A stretch of 64,000 bases of DNA from Sphingomonas sp. MA1305 (lineage in GTDB: Bacteria; Pseudomonadota; Alphaproteobacteria; Sphingomonadales; Sphingomonadaceae), in the NCBI RefSeq assembly GCF_016107325.1, contig NZ_RCVT01000005.1:62001-126000 (forward strand), given 5' to 3'. The notes beneath the pieces are model-generated. The model had not been told where the DNA came from. It was given only the letters and a program-made list of their open reading frames with translations, and made no database searches. Of this stretch, positions 18,285 through 27,388 are shown in pieces. Position numbers and translations under genes: made by a program. Positions within the stretch are counted from its first letter, which is position 1, and every line of letters begins with the position of its first letter.

Positions 18285-18992
18285 ATGCGACTAAACTCAT
18301 TTCCGGCTTCAGAAGCCCACTACATGACCCGCATCGGCTGGCTTCGAGCTGCCGTTCTCGGCGCTAATGACGGCCTACTATCGACATCTAGTGTGATTGT
18401 TGGAGTTGCGGCTGCCACGCCAGGGGGGCGTCAAGTCCTGATCAGCGGGATTGCGGCGCTGGTAGCAGGCGCGATGTCGATGGCTGCTGGCGAATATGTC
18501 TCCGTTAGCTCCCAGTCCGACACTGAAACGGCCGACCTGACTCGGGAGCGACGAGAGCTGTTGGAGAACCCCGAAGCAGAACAGCGCGAACTGGCCGCCA
18601 TCTACGTCGGACGCGGCCTCACGGTCGAGCTTGCGGACGAGGTGGCTAGGCAGTTGATGGCGAGTGATGCACTCGCTGCCCACGCTCGGGACGAGTTGAG
18701 CATAACCGAAGTGTCTTCAGCTCGCCCCGTGCAGGCCGCGCTCGCATCGGCTGTGTCGTTCGCCGCAGGTGGCCTCTGGCCCGTGCTCAGCGTCTTGATC
18801 GCACCCGCGAAGAGCGTCGTTCCAGTGGTCGCCATGACGGCCTTGCTGGCTCTGGCGGTACTTGGCGCGGTAGGAGCGCGCGCCGGCGGCGCGCCGCCAT
18901 TACGCGCCTTGATCCGGGTCGTCGTCTGGGGCGTGCTGGCGATGGCGATCACGTTCGGCGTGGGCCGGTTCTTTGGGACCTCGGCCGGCTAG
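18285..18992 (+). CDS. VIT1/CCC1-family iron/manganese transporter
   Basis: A 235-residue membrane protein of the VIT family. The hallmark WLRAAVLGANDGLLSTSSVIVGVAAA is followed by GAMSMAAGEYVSVSSQSDTE and the cytosolic acidic helical region (LTRERRELLENPEAEQRELAAIYVGRGL), which carries metal-binding residues, then three further helices. Such proteins export or sequester Fe(II) or Mn(II). Start: ATG 18285 with GAGGT eight bases upstream; the frame is open further upstream but without a family match. It may work with the cytochrome b561 upstream in metal homeostasis (inference). Confidence 0.9.
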   Translation: MRLNSFPASEAHYMTRIGWLRAAVLGANDGLLSTSSVIVGVAAATPGGRQVLISGIAALVAGAMSMAAGEYVSVSSQSDTETADLTRERRELLENPEAEQRELAAIYVGRGLTVELADEVARQLMASDALAAHARDELSITEVSSARPVQAALASAVSFAAGGLWPVLSVLIAPAKSVVPVVAMTALLALAVLGAVGARAGGAPPLRALIRVVVWGVLAMAITFGVGRFFGTSAG

Positions 18993-19253
18993 CCTTCTGT
19001 CCGTCCGTCCCCACCCAACTCGGAAAGCCGCTCGTGGAGAGAAGCTTGAGCGGGTCGCGGCAGGCGTTTTGCCCGGCCGTGGCGACACGGCAGTCCCGAG
19101 GTCGTCAGATCGAGCTATTACCGGGTGGCGGGGCGATTCTGCGGGAGCGGCCCGTATCCTCGCCCTGATGCTGAGTCGCGGCACCAGGCGTCACGTCCAT
19201 CCGCGAGCCATCTCTCCGCCGCGCCTGCAAGCGAACACTCGCGCGTATCCGGT

Positions 19254-20141
19254 TCAGGTCACGTCGGCGGCATGGCACTTCGGGATGGATCGGTCCATGA
19301 GCCCGCGACTGTCCGCCGGGCGCTGACCAGTCCCGGTCAGGTCGACGAACATCGCCCAGCCGAGTGAGCATCGCGTAATCGATCCGTTTGGACCCTTGGT
19401 ATAGACGAGCAACTGCTCCTGCGCTCCAGTAGGCCCGATTGGCATTACTAGGCGCCCGCCCGGCTTCAGCTGGTCTAGAAGCGGCTGCGGGACCGCGGCC
19501 GCCCCTGCAGCGACGACGATCCCGTCGAAAGGCGCGTGTTCCGGCCAACCCGCGAAGCCATCGCCGGCGCGCACCTCGACGTTGCGGTAACCGAGCCGGT
19601 GTAGCCGCTTCGCAGCCTGCTCGGCGAGCGGCGCGACGATCTCGATCGAGGAGACGCGGCGCGCCAGCCCCGAGAGGATGGCGGCCTGGTAGCCAGAGCC
19701 GGTGCCCACATCGAGAACTTCGGCGTTCGGCGGAAGGCGAAGCTCTGCGGTCATAATCGCCTGGATGTACGCGTCAGAGATCGTCTGTCCGTAGCCAATC
19801 TGGAGCGGCGTTGGGAAGTAGGCGAGTTGCCGGGCCTCCTTGCTGACGAACTCTTCGCGCGGGATGGCGCCAATTAACTGGAGCACGCCCTCGAAACGCG
19901 CGTCGTCCACGTCAGGCGCGACTTTTCTCACTTCGCTGCGAATGCCGTCCACTAACTCGCGGCGCTTGACCGCGTAGCTGCGATGGTCGGCAGTTATGCG
20001 CTGGATGAGCGATAGATCGACCCAGCCGTCCTTCGAAAGTTCCGGCAGACCGGGGCGTGCACGCTGCCCATCAACGGCGGTCGCGCCCATGACCGCCAGC
20101 GGCGCTAGCAGCGCCGCCCCGACCACCGATGCTGTCCTCAT
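19254..20141 (-). CDS. protein-L-isoaspartate O-methyltransferase, exported form
   Basis: A PCMT-type SAM-dependent methyltransferase that repairs isoaspartyl residues. FVSKEARQLAYFPTPLQIGYGQTISDAYIQAIM, the SAM loop VLDVGTGSGYQAAILSG, and DGIVVAAGAAAVPQPLLDQLKPGGRLVMPIG are all present. It differs from cytosolic Pcm by an N-terminal signal-like segment (MRTASVVGAALLAPLAVMGATAV) and about 60 extra residues, which suggests a periplasmic enzyme. ATG 20141 overlaps the stop of the PAP2 gene (ATGA). It is the last gene of the efflux operon. Confidence 0.9.
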   Translation of the reverse strand: MRTASVVGAALLAPLAVMGATAVDGQRARPGLPELSKDGWVDLSLIQRITADHRSYAVKRRELVDGIRSEVRKVAPDVDDARFEGVLQLIGAIPREEFVSKEARQLAYFPTPLQIGYGQTISDAYIQAIMTAELRLPPNAEVLDVGTGSGYQAAILSGLARRVSSIEIVAPLAEQAAKRLHRLGYRNVEVRAGDGFAGWPEHAPFDGIVVAAGAAAVPQPLLDQLKPGGRLVMPIGPTGAQEQLLVYTKGPNGSITRCSLGWAMFVDLTGTGQRPADSRGLMDRSIPKCHAADVT

Positions 20142-20941
20142 GCCGTCTCGCCTCCGCCGTCCCATGAATCCAGACGTTGTGCCTGCACGCCCACCGCAGT
20201 CCGGCCTTCTTCAACGCGCAGGGTTATAGCCCACCAGAGTAAGGCCCAGCTGCCGCCGACCGCCCAGCCGGCGAGCACGTCCGTCGGCCAGTGCACGCCT
20301 AATAGGACGCGCGAACAGCCGATCAGGACGGTCAGGAACACGCCCGATCCCAGGACGTAGGCACGGGCCCGTCGAGTATCCTGCGCACGGGCGAGGAGCG
20401 CCCCCAGAGTGAGAAACACGATGGCTGAGTTGGTGGCGTGCCCGCTCGGATAGCTCAGCGAATGCACGTCAACGAGATGCGGCACGATGACGGGGCGGGC
20501 TCTAGCGAAGCCGAACTTGAGCAGGCTGCCGAGAGCCCTGCCGCTGGCGGTAGCGATGGTCAGAAGCGCCGCCAACGTCCAGTTCCGCGAGACCAGCAGG
20601 TAGCCGACGGCCAGCACTGTGAGCAACGTGAGCACGGTGACCCCGCCCAGCGCGGTTATATCAATGCTGGCGGCCTTGAGCCAAGCGGGGCCGATCGGCT
20701 GGGCAAGGTCGTCGGGCCGCCGCAGCGCCAACATCAGCCACCTGTCGAAGGTCGATGTCCCGTCCTCGCGGATTCCCGACCCGAGCCGCACCACCGCCAG
20801 CAGAGCGGCCGCGAGCACTACGAGGGCGACGATCAGGCGCGCTTCGCGCCGGACAAATGGTATGGGACCAGCGGCGGGACGGTTGATCGGCCGAACCCAG
20901 CCGGAACGGACGTGCTCCGGTTCCGACGACATCTCGCTCAC
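20138..20941 (-). CDS. PAP2-superfamily membrane phosphatase
   Basis: A 267-residue protein with the three phosphatase signature motifs: KFGFARARP (KX6RP-like), YPSGHATNS (PSGH) and SRVLLGVHWPTDVLAG (SRX5HX3D). These sit among about six membrane helices, with the active site facing the periplasm. Likely substrates are lipid phosphates such as undecaprenyl pyrophosphate or phosphatidate. The start is GTG at 20941, overlapping the EamA stop (GTGA); an ATG nine bases later is an alternative. Confidence 0.9.
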   Translation of the reverse strand: MSEMSSEPEHVRSGWVRPINRPAAGPIPFVRREARLIVALVVLAAALLAVVRLGSGIREDGTSTFDRWLMLALRRPDDLAQPIGPAWLKAASIDITALGGVTVLTLLTVLAVGYLLVSRNWTLAALLTIATASGRALGSLLKFGFARARPVIVPHLVDVHSLSYPSGHATNSAIVFLTLGALLARAQDTRRARAYVLGSGVFLTVLIGCSRVLLGVHWPTDVLAGWAVGGSWALLWWAITLRVEEGRTAVGVQAQRLDSWDGGGETA

Positions 20942-21372
20942 CCGAGCGCCACGCAGACCGCGCCCGCGCCAATCAGCGCCACACCAGTCCAGCCCCGAAG
21001 CGAGAGGTGCTCGCCGAGCAGGGTCGCGCCCAGCACGGCGACGAGCACCACGCTCAGCTTATCAACCGGCGCCACCCGCGCGGCGTCGCCGACCTTCAGC
21101 GCGCGGAAGTAGCACAGCCACGACGCCCCGGTCGCCAGTCCGGAAAGGACCAGGAACACCCATGTCCGGAGGGCAATCGCGCCGACGCGGTCGAACTTGC
21201 CGGTCCCGGCCAGCAGCGCCGTCAGCACGACACCAATCACGATCGTGCGGAACAGCGTCGCGAGATCCGGGTCAACGCCGTCAACCCCGACCTTCGCGCA
21301 GACCGCGGTCAGCGCCGCGAAGGTCGCGGACAGGAGCGCCCAGGTCAGCCAGGGCGCGGCTCCGGCGATCAT
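20938..21372 (-). CDS. EamA-domain small transporter
   Basis: A 144-residue protein made of one EamA (DMT) domain: five helices including WALLSATFAALTAVCAKVGV, TLFRTIVIGVVLTAL, WVFLVLSGLATGASWLCYFRALKVGDAARVAPVDKLSVVLVAVLGATLLGE and a final GVALIGAGAVCVALG. Single-domain EamA proteins usually act as dimers. ATG 21372 follows GGGAGGTG, a strong ribosome site, and is preferred to ATG 21390. It slightly follows the RND pump stop at 21387. The substrate is unknown. Confidence 0.88.
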   Translation of the reverse strand: MIAGAAPWLTWALLSATFAALTAVCAKVGVDGVDPDLATLFRTIVIGVVLTALLAGTGKFDRVGAIALRTWVFLVLSGLATGASWLCYFRALKVGDAARVAPVDKLSVVLVAVLGATLLGEHLSLRGWTGVALIGAGAVCVALG

Positions 21373-21386
21373 CGTCACCTCCCTTC

Positions 21387-24300
21387 TCATGCGAGCCTCT
21401 GCGCGGGGGCGATCGGCTGCCGGTCCCGCTTCGGCAGCGTGAGGCCGGCGAGCACCGGCATGGCGACGAGCACGAGCGGATATTGCAGCAGCAGGCCGGC
21501 GATGATGGCGATGGCGAGCGGCTGCTGAATGCCCGACCCCTGCCCGATGGCGAGCGCCAGCGGCAGGAGCGTCAGGATCGCGGCAAGCGTCGTCATGGTG
21601 ATCGGCCGAAGCCGGTTCCTGCTCGCCTCGCGCACCGCGTCGCGGGCGGGCATGTGCGCGGCGAGCTCCTCCAGCTCCGACATGTAGAAGATCGCCATCT
21701 CCGTGCCGATCCCGATGATCATGGTCATTCCCATCAGCGCGGTGATGTTCAGCTCTACGCCGGTCAGCCACAGGGCGGTGAAGACCGCCGTGGTCGACAG
21801 GAGCGAGCAGGCGATGATGATCGTGGGCCGCCAGAACTGGCGGTAGAGGACGAGAAGCAGGGCGAACTCGGCGACCAGCGCCGCGAAGAACACCTTGACC
21901 AGCCCGGCAAACGCGACCTGCTGCTGCTGGTAGAGGCCGCCCAGCTCATAGCGCACACCCGGCGCGAGCACGCCGGGGCGGTCGATCGCCGCCTTCACGT
22001 CTGCGACCGCGGCGCCGATCCCGCGGCCTTCGATGCGTCCCGTCACGGCGACCATGGGCTCCAGGTTCTCGCGGGATATCTGAGGCTGACCCGCGACTGG
22101 GACGATCGTGGCGACCCGAGCCAGCGGGAAGACGTGGCCGTCGGGCGCTCGGATCGGCAGCTGCGCCAATCCCGCCTCCGTCATGCTCATCGCACCCGGC
22201 AGGCGGACCCGCACGTCCACCGCCTTGGTCGGCTGCGGCAGGGACGTCGCGATGGTGCCGGCGAGCGCGCTGTCCACGGCCGTCTGGACGTCCGCCGGCG
22301 TCACGCCCTCGACGCCGGTGCGGATCGGGTCGATCCTCACGTTGAGCGCATCGCCGGCGAGCTGGACACCGCTCTTCACCTCGACGACGCCCGGGAGCTT
22401 GCCGATAATGCCGGCGACCTTCTCCGCCTGGGCGCGCAGCGCCGCCGGGTTCGACGAGAACAGCTTGATCTCGATCGGCTGCGGCACCGCGGTCAGGTCG
22501 CCGATCAGGTCTTCCATGAGCTGGGCGACCTCGACCTGGACGCCCGGGACCTCCGCCTCGATCCGCGCGCGCACCGCGCTGGCGACCGCGTCGGTGCTCT
22601 TGGAGTGGTTTGGTTTCAGCCTGACGAAGTAGTCGCCGTGATAGCTCTGGCCGAGGTCGCCGCCGAGCCCGGTGCCCAAGCGGCGCGAAAAGGTCAGGAC
22701 CTCGGGATCGGCGCGCAGCATGGCGTCGATCTGGCCGACCTGCCGGCTGGTCTCGTCGAGCGACGTGCCGGGCGGGGTGTAGTAGTCCATAATGAACCCG
22801 CCCTCGTCCACCTTGGGCATGAAGCCCGTGGGAACCTTCGAGTAGCTGATCCACCCCATCGCAAGCAGCGGCACGAGGATGGCGGCCAGCAGCCACGGCC
22901 GGCGGATCGCCCCATCGAGGGCTCGGTCGTGGACGCGGGCGAGCCGCCCTTCGCCGGCCGCGCCGGGGTCCCGCCACTTGGAGAAGTCGACCAGTCGGCG
23001 CGTGAGGAGCGGCACGACGAAGGCCGTCATCGCCCAGGAGATGGCGAGCGCGGCGGCCATGGTGATCGACAGCGCCTTCGAGAACGCTCCGGTCACGCCG
23101 GTGAGGAACGACAGCGGCAGGAAGACGATCAGCGTCGCGAGGCTCGAGCCGGTGAGCGGAGCCATGAACTCGCGCGCCGCCGGCAGGACGGCGGCGTTAC
23201 CGGCCTCCTGCCCGCGCTCGTCCTTGGCACCCGCCCGCCGAGCGATGTGCTCGACCATGACGATCACGTCGTCGATCAGGAGCCCGACCGCTGCGGCGAT
23301 GCCGCCCAGCGTCATGATGTTGAAGCTCATCTTCAACATGCTGAGGACCAGCACCGTCGTCGCGAGCGTCGCGGGCACGACGATGACGGCGACGAGCGTC
23401 ACGCGCCAGCTCCGGAGGAAGCCGAGCAGGACCACGGCCGCGAGCGCCAGCCCGATCAGGACCGCGTCCCTCACGCTGGCGACCGACTGCGTCACGAGTT
23501 CGCTCTGATCATACCAGTTCACCAGCTTCACGCCGGGAGGGAGCCTGACGCCGGCGAGCGCCTTTGCGACGTCCCTGGCGATCTGGACGGCGTTCCCGTC
23601 GGGCTGCTCGTAGATGTTGAACAGCACCGCCGGCCTGCCGTCCTCGACGATGCGCAGCCATTGCGGGACGACGCCGTCCCGGACGGTCGCAAGGTCGGCC
23701 ACGCGGACGATCCCGGCGGGATCGGACTTGACGACGATCGCACCTACCGCTTTCGCATCCACCACGTTCTGGTCGGCGATGACGAGCGAGAGCCGGCCAC
23801 GGTCCTGCACCTGACCGACCGCCGTCAGCACGTTGCCGTTCCGGATCGCGGTCGCCAGGTCCGCAAGTGTCAGTCCGTAGGCGGCGAGCCGGTTGGGGTC
23901 GGCGAGCACCTGGACCTCGGCGGTCTCGCCGCCCTGGACGCCGACCCGCGCCAGTCCCGGGATGGACGACAGCAGTGGGGTGATCTGGTAGCGCGCGAAA
24001 TCCTGGAGCGCGACGGGCGAACCTCCGTCCGACACGAGCGCATAGGAGATGATCGGGAACACGGTCGGATCCCTGCGCCTCACGTCGTATTTCGTGCCGG
24101 GCGGGAGCGAGGCCGAAGCGCGGGCGAGCGCGGAGTCGACCAGCAGCGTGCTGGCCACCATGTCCCGACCCCAGCCGAAGTCGATCGAGATCTGCGCTGA
24201 GCCGCGCGTCGTCTCCGAACGCACGTCCTGCACGCCGGGGATCGCGCGAACCGCCTCCTCGACGGGTCGGGTCACCAGGAGCGCAGTCTGGTCCGCGGGA

Positions 24301-24458
24301 CGACTGCCGGAGTCCAAATCGACGACCACGCGCGGGAAGGCCACCTGCGGGAAGAGGCCGATCGGCAGCGAGCGCGCGGCGAACGCGCCGGCCAGCGCGA
24401 GCGCGATCGCGATTACCACGAAGGCGCGCGACTGGCGTCCGAGCAGCCGTTCCAGCAT
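21387..24458 (-). CDS. RND-family efflux permease (CusA/CzcA- or AcrB-like)
   Basis: A 1023-residue RND transporter. The N-terminal membrane helix (AFVVIAIALALAGAFAARSLP) is followed by a porter domain, the proton-relay helix block GGIAAAVGLLIDDVIVMVEH with paired aspartates, and a second duplicated half ending LAGLTLPKRDRQP. It expels metals or organic compounds with the adaptor and TolC-type partner encoded just upstream. The reading frame is open for another 980 bases upstream inside the adaptor gene, but the true start is the ATG at 24458 that shares a base with the adaptor stop (TGATG). The exact RND subclass cannot be fixed by eye. Confidence 0.93.
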   Translation of the reverse strand: MLERLLGRQSRAFVVIAIALALAGAFAARSLPIGLFPQVAFPRVVVDLDSGSRPADQTALLVTRPVEEAVRAIPGVQDVRSETTRGSAQISIDFGWGRDMVASTLLVDSALARASASLPPGTKYDVRRRDPTVFPIISYALVSDGGSPVALQDFARYQITPLLSSIPGLARVGVQGGETAEVQVLADPNRLAAYGLTLADLATAIRNGNVLTAVGQVQDRGRLSLVIADQNVVDAKAVGAIVVKSDPAGIVRVADLATVRDGVVPQWLRIVEDGRPAVLFNIYEQPDGNAVQIARDVAKALAGVRLPPGVKLVNWYDQSELVTQSVASVRDAVLIGLALAAVVLLGFLRSWRVTLVAVIVVPATLATTVLVLSMLKMSFNIMTLGGIAAAVGLLIDDVIVMVEHIARRAGAKDERGQEAGNAAVLPAAREFMAPLTGSSLATLIVFLPLSFLTGVTGAFSKALSITMAAALAISWAMTAFVVPLLTRRLVDFSKWRDPGAAGEGRLARVHDRALDGAIRRPWLLAAILVPLLAMGWISYSKVPTGFMPKVDEGGFIMDYYTPPGTSLDETSRQVGQIDAMLRADPEVLTFSRRLGTGLGGDLGQSYHGDYFVRLKPNHSKSTDAVASAVRARIEAEVPGVQVEVAQLMEDLIGDLTAVPQPIEIKLFSSNPAALRAQAEKVAGIIGKLPGVVEVKSGVQLAGDALNVRIDPIRTGVEGVTPADVQTAVDSALAGTIATSLPQPTKAVDVRVRLPGAMSMTEAGLAQLPIRAPDGHVFPLARVATIVPVAGQPQISRENLEPMVAVTGRIEGRGIGAAVADVKAAIDRPGVLAPGVRYELGGLYQQQQVAFAGLVKVFFAALVAEFALLLVLYRQFWRPTIIIACSLLSTTAVFTALWLTGVELNITALMGMTMIIGIGTEMAIFYMSELEELAAHMPARDAVREASRNRLRPITMTTLAAILTLLPLALAIGQGSGIQQPLAIAIIAGLLLQYPLVLVAMPVLAGLTLPKRDRQPIAPAQRLA

Positions 24459-25483
24459 CAGCGGGTGCGCACGGCGGCGCCGTCCTCGACCTGGTAGGCG
24501 CCCTCGACGATCAGCGGGCGGCCGGAGTCGAGCGCCCCTTCGACGATGTCGACCCGTTCGCCGGGAAGGCGCACCGTGACCGCCACGGCGCGCGCCTTGC
24601 CGCCAGCTACTTGGTAGACGCGCGGCGGGCCGTTGGCGGTCACGACCGCGGCGTGCGGCACGGCCCACCCGGCGGCGACGCCCGTCGCGATCTCGCCCTT
24701 GAGCGCCTCGTTGGGCAGCACCGCACCTGCCGGCACCGACAGGTCGACGTCCACCATCCGGGTCCGCGGGTTGAGCAGGCCGTCGACTCGCGTCACCCGA
24801 CCCGCCAACGGCGTACCGCCGTCCAGTCGCCACACCCGCGCGGCCTGTCCGGGGCGCACGCGGACGGCCAGCGCCGGGTCCAGCCCGATCGTCGCGACGA
24901 TGCTTCCGCTCCGGGCGAGCGTGAGAAGGGGGGCCCCCGGCTGGGTGCGGTCGCCCTGCGCGGCCGTGATCGCCGTGACGACGCCCGCGAACGGCGCGGT
25001 GAGCAGGCGCGTCCTCTGCCCGGCGCCCTGCTGACGGAGCGCGGCCAGCGCGGTCTGCGCATCCGCAACGGCCTTGCCCGCCTGCGTCAGCTGGTCGCGG
25101 GTGGCGAGCTGCTGGGTCAGGAGCTGCGCCGTAGTGGCGCGCTGCCGGCGTGCGGCCGTCAGCGCGGTGACGGCCTGATCGTAGGCGCTCACGGCCGAGG
25201 GATCGGTGGCGAACACGGCGAGCAGCTGGCCGGACCGGACGACCGATCCGGGCGTAACCGCGAGCCGCGCGACCTGCCCGGGCTGCGGGACGCTGACCGT
25301 CATCGATCCGCCGGTCGCGGGCGCGGCGCTGCCGTAGCCGGCGAGCCACTCGGGCGCCTCGCCGCGCTGCACCGGCTGCAGGCCGACGAGCACACTCGGG
25401 GTCGCGGAGGCTGCCGGGTCCGGCGCCGCCGATCCACCGCACCCGGCGAGGAGCAACGCTGCCATGGGGACCAGCACCCTCAC
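24458..25483 (-). CDS. RND periplasmic adaptor lipoprotein
   Basis: A 341-residue membrane-fusion protein. A lipoprotein signal with lipobox LLAGC (cysteine at residue 15) is followed by a biotinyl-lipoyl-like half motif (VSVPQPGQVARLAVTPGSVVRSGQLLAVF), an alpha-helical hairpin (about 95-150), the second lipoyl half (TRLLTAPFAGVVTAITAAQGDRTQPGAPLLTLA) and beta-barrel regions. It bridges the RND pump and the outer-membrane channel. The GTG start at 25483 overlaps the TolC-family stop (GTGA); the long upstream open frame is a shadow. Confidence 0.92.
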   Translation of the reverse strand: MRVLVPMAALLLAGCGGSAAPDPAASATPSVLVGLQPVQRGEAPEWLAGYGSAAPATGGSMTVSVPQPGQVARLAVTPGSVVRSGQLLAVFATDPSAVSAYDQAVTALTAARRQRATTAQLLTQQLATRDQLTQAGKAVADAQTALAALRQQGAGQRTRLLTAPFAGVVTAITAAQGDRTQPGAPLLTLARSGSIVATIGLDPALAVRVRPGQAARVWRLDGGTPLAGRVTRVDGLLNPRTRMVDVDLSVPAGAVLPNEALKGEIATGVAAGWAVPHAAVVTANGPPRVYQVAGGKARAVAVTVRLPGERVDIVEGALDSGRPLIVEGAYQVEDGAAVRTR

Positions 25484-26847
25484 TTGCGCGCCCCCGCGCC
25501 CATCGGCGACGGCGGCAGCGCCTCGACGCTCGAGAGCCCCGCGCCGAGCAGCGTCTGGAGGGCGACCTGCCGGTCGAGCAGCGCGAGCTCCAGGTTCATG
25601 ATCTCCTGCTCCTTGGCGAAGAAGTTGGTGACGAGGTCGACGTAGCTGCGCTCGTCTAGATTGGACGCGCCGAAGGCGTTGGATGCGCGCTGGGCGGCGA
25701 GCCGCGCGGCGGGCAGATCGCGGCGCACCACCGCGAGCTGGCCCGAGACCTGCTCCATTTCGCTCAACAGCGCGCCGACCTGGCCCACAGCGCCCGCGAG
25801 GCGGGCCGAATACTCCGCGTGCAGCTGCGCGCGGGTCGCGTTGGCGATGGCGACATTGCCCTGGTTGCGGTCGAAGATCGGCAGTCCGACCGTCGCGTTG
25901 GGACCGGCGTTGGTCACCCCGCTGTTGTCGCTGCTGACCGATCCGCCGAGGATCAGGTCGGGGAACTGGGAGAGGATCGCCACCCTGACGTTCTGGTCCT
26001 GGGCGGCGTAGCCCAGCCGCAGCGCCAGGAGGTCCGGCCGTCGGTCCGGCAGCGTCGCGAGAGACTGGCGGGCCGCGGCCGGGTCCCAGGGCGGAAGGTC
26101 GATCGCGGACGAGAGCGGAACGACCGCCTCGGGAACGAGGCCCAGCAGCGCGTTCAGCTGGTGCCGGATCGAAAGCCGCCGCTGGTCGAGCGTCTGCAGG
26201 CTGGTTCGGGCGTTCTGGAGCGCGACCAGCGTCGGCGCGGCGGTCACGAGCGTGGCGTTGCCGGCGGCGAGCGCCTGCTGGAGCACGGCGTTGCGTCTCG
26301 ATAAGAGGTCGAAGGCCTCGACCAGCCGGGGTCGGCTCCGGTCGGCCATGATCAGGTCGACCGCGAGCTGCCGCGCCTGGCCAGCGACCTGCCACTCCTG
26401 CCACAGGATGTCGGCGTCGACCTGCTGCGCCGAGAGCGCGCCCGCCCGGCGGCGGGGTCGATAGGTGATCAGCGACTTGATGTCCTGCGACAGGCCGATG
26501 TTCCACGCCGTCATCGTGCCGACGCCCGCGATGAGCGGGAGGATGGCGCCTGTCAGCGACGGGTTGGCGATGACGCCGGCCTGGATCAGCTGCGCCTGCG
26601 CGACACCTCGACGCGCGCGCACGGCACGCAGGTCGGGATTGTTCTCGACGGCGAGCGCCGCGACCTGCGCGACGCCAAGCGGCGCGCCGGGCTGGACGCC
26701 CGGCAGCGCCGCCGCCGCTGGCGCGAGGGGGGGAGTCTGCGCCAGCGGAAGGGGGACGTAGTGGGCGCAACCCCCGAGCGCGGCGAGCGCGAGCAGCGCC
26801 GTCGCGCCTGGGCAAACGACCCGGATCTTCGGCTTGGGCGGCTTCAT
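25480..26847 (-). CDS. TolC-family outer-membrane efflux lipoprotein
   Basis: A 455-residue outer-membrane channel protein with a lipobox (LAALGGC) after a hydrophobic signal. Duplicated TolC helices follow: AALAVENNPDLRAVRARRGVAQAQLIQAGVIANPSL, then a second repeat with LRLGYAAQDQNVRVAILSQFPDLILGGSV, and a C-terminal NLDERSYVDLVTNFFAKEQEIMNLELALLDRQVALQTLLG coil. The start at ATG 26847 follows GGGAGAA. It lies 75 bases after the PepSY gene, likely in the same transcript, and completes a three-part efflux pump. Confidence 0.92.
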   Translation of the reverse strand: MKPPKPKIRVVCPGATALLALAALGGCAHYVPLPLAQTPPLAPAAAALPGVQPGAPLGVAQVAALAVENNPDLRAVRARRGVAQAQLIQAGVIANPSLTGAILPLIAGVGTMTAWNIGLSQDIKSLITYRPRRRAGALSAQQVDADILWQEWQVAGQARQLAVDLIMADRSRPRLVEAFDLLSRRNAVLQQALAAGNATLVTAAPTLVALQNARTSLQTLDQRRLSIRHQLNALLGLVPEAVVPLSSAIDLPPWDPAAARQSLATLPDRRPDLLALRLGYAAQDQNVRVAILSQFPDLILGGSVSSDNSGVTNAGPNATVGLPIFDRNQGNVAIANATRAQLHAEYSARLAGAVGQVGALLSEMEQVSGQLAVVRRDLPAARLAAQRASNAFGASNLDERSYVDLVTNFFAKEQEIMNLELALLDRQVALQTLLGAGLSSVEALPPSPMGAGARK

Positions 26848-26922
26848 CGGTTCTCCCGTTCGGCGCCGGCCGAGGATCCGGGCCACGCGGCCTACTTCGC
26901 CGCGATGCGTTGGGCGTGGGGC

Positions 26923-27237
26923 TCAGTCCGGATTTTTGCCTTCCGCCTTGTTCTCGAGCACGCGGCCGGTCTTGGCGTCCACGCCGACCTCGTAGGTCTT
27001 GCCACGGCTCACGATGTCGAACGAGTAGCGCAGGCCGGAGCCGCCGCCTTCGCGCTCGAGCTCCTGGTCGGTGATCCGGCCCGGCCGCGCCTTGCTCGCG
27101 GTCGCGCGCGCCGTGGCGAGCGACACCTTCGCCATCGGCATGAGCTCGGCGCCGACCATCCGGCCGTGCTTGGTCGCAGCCTGCGCTCCGCCGGCGACCA
27201 GGCCCGCCGCCGCCACGATCATGAGATACTTGCGCAT
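26923..27237 (-). CDS. PepSY-domain periplasmic protein
   Basis: A 104-residue protein with a signal peptide (MRKYLMIVAAAGLVAGGAQA) and one PepSY domain (KVSLATARATASKARPGRITDQELEREG, then GLRYSFDIVSRGKTYEVGVDAKTGRVLENKAE). PepSY proteins of this kind often accompany two-component systems and metal or envelope-stress genes. It is transcribed away from the response-regulator gene. The intergenic region between them holds the TTGGGAATTGCCAAC site, so it may be under the same regulator and may lead the efflux operon. Confidence 0.9.
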   Translation of the reverse strand: MRKYLMIVAAAGLVAGGAQAATKHGRMVGAELMPMAKVSLATARATASKARPGRITDQELEREGGGSGLRYSFDIVSRGKTYEVGVDAKTGRVLENKAEGKNPD

Positions 27238-27313
27238 CGTCGTTCTCCGGAGGCGTGATTGCCTCTGCGTTTTGCGACTACACCTCCTTACATTCGCCCA
27301 GGCTCAACCGGAC

Positions 27314-27330
27314 ATTGGGAATTGCCAACT
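27314..27330. promoter_or_regulatory. candidate operator, copy 1 (TTGGGAATTGCCAAC)
   Basis: A 15-bp sequence, TTGGGAATTGCCAAC, with imperfect dyad symmetry (TTGG-n-AATT-n-CCAA), lies between the divergent PepSY and response-regulator genes, about 60 bases before the regulator start. An identical 15-mer occurs about 67 bases before the beta-propeller gene. This is the expected placement for an autoregulatory operator. Confidence 0.6.
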
Positions 27331-27388
27331 TGCGCGCGGACCGTCGGAGGGAGCCCATGGACGGGTTTGCGGAGTGTGGAGCGGACCG

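Noticed and set aside
20619..24200. A 1193-codon open frame on the plus strand opposite the PAP2, EamA and RND genes
   Set aside because: It is a shadow: His/Arg/Gly/Asp-rich, no domains, and exactly opposite well supported genes.
24459..25442. The 980-base open frame upstream of the RND pump start
   Set aside because: Arginine-rich and without family similarity; it is the shadow of the adaptor gene, and the TGATG junction sets the pump start at 24458.
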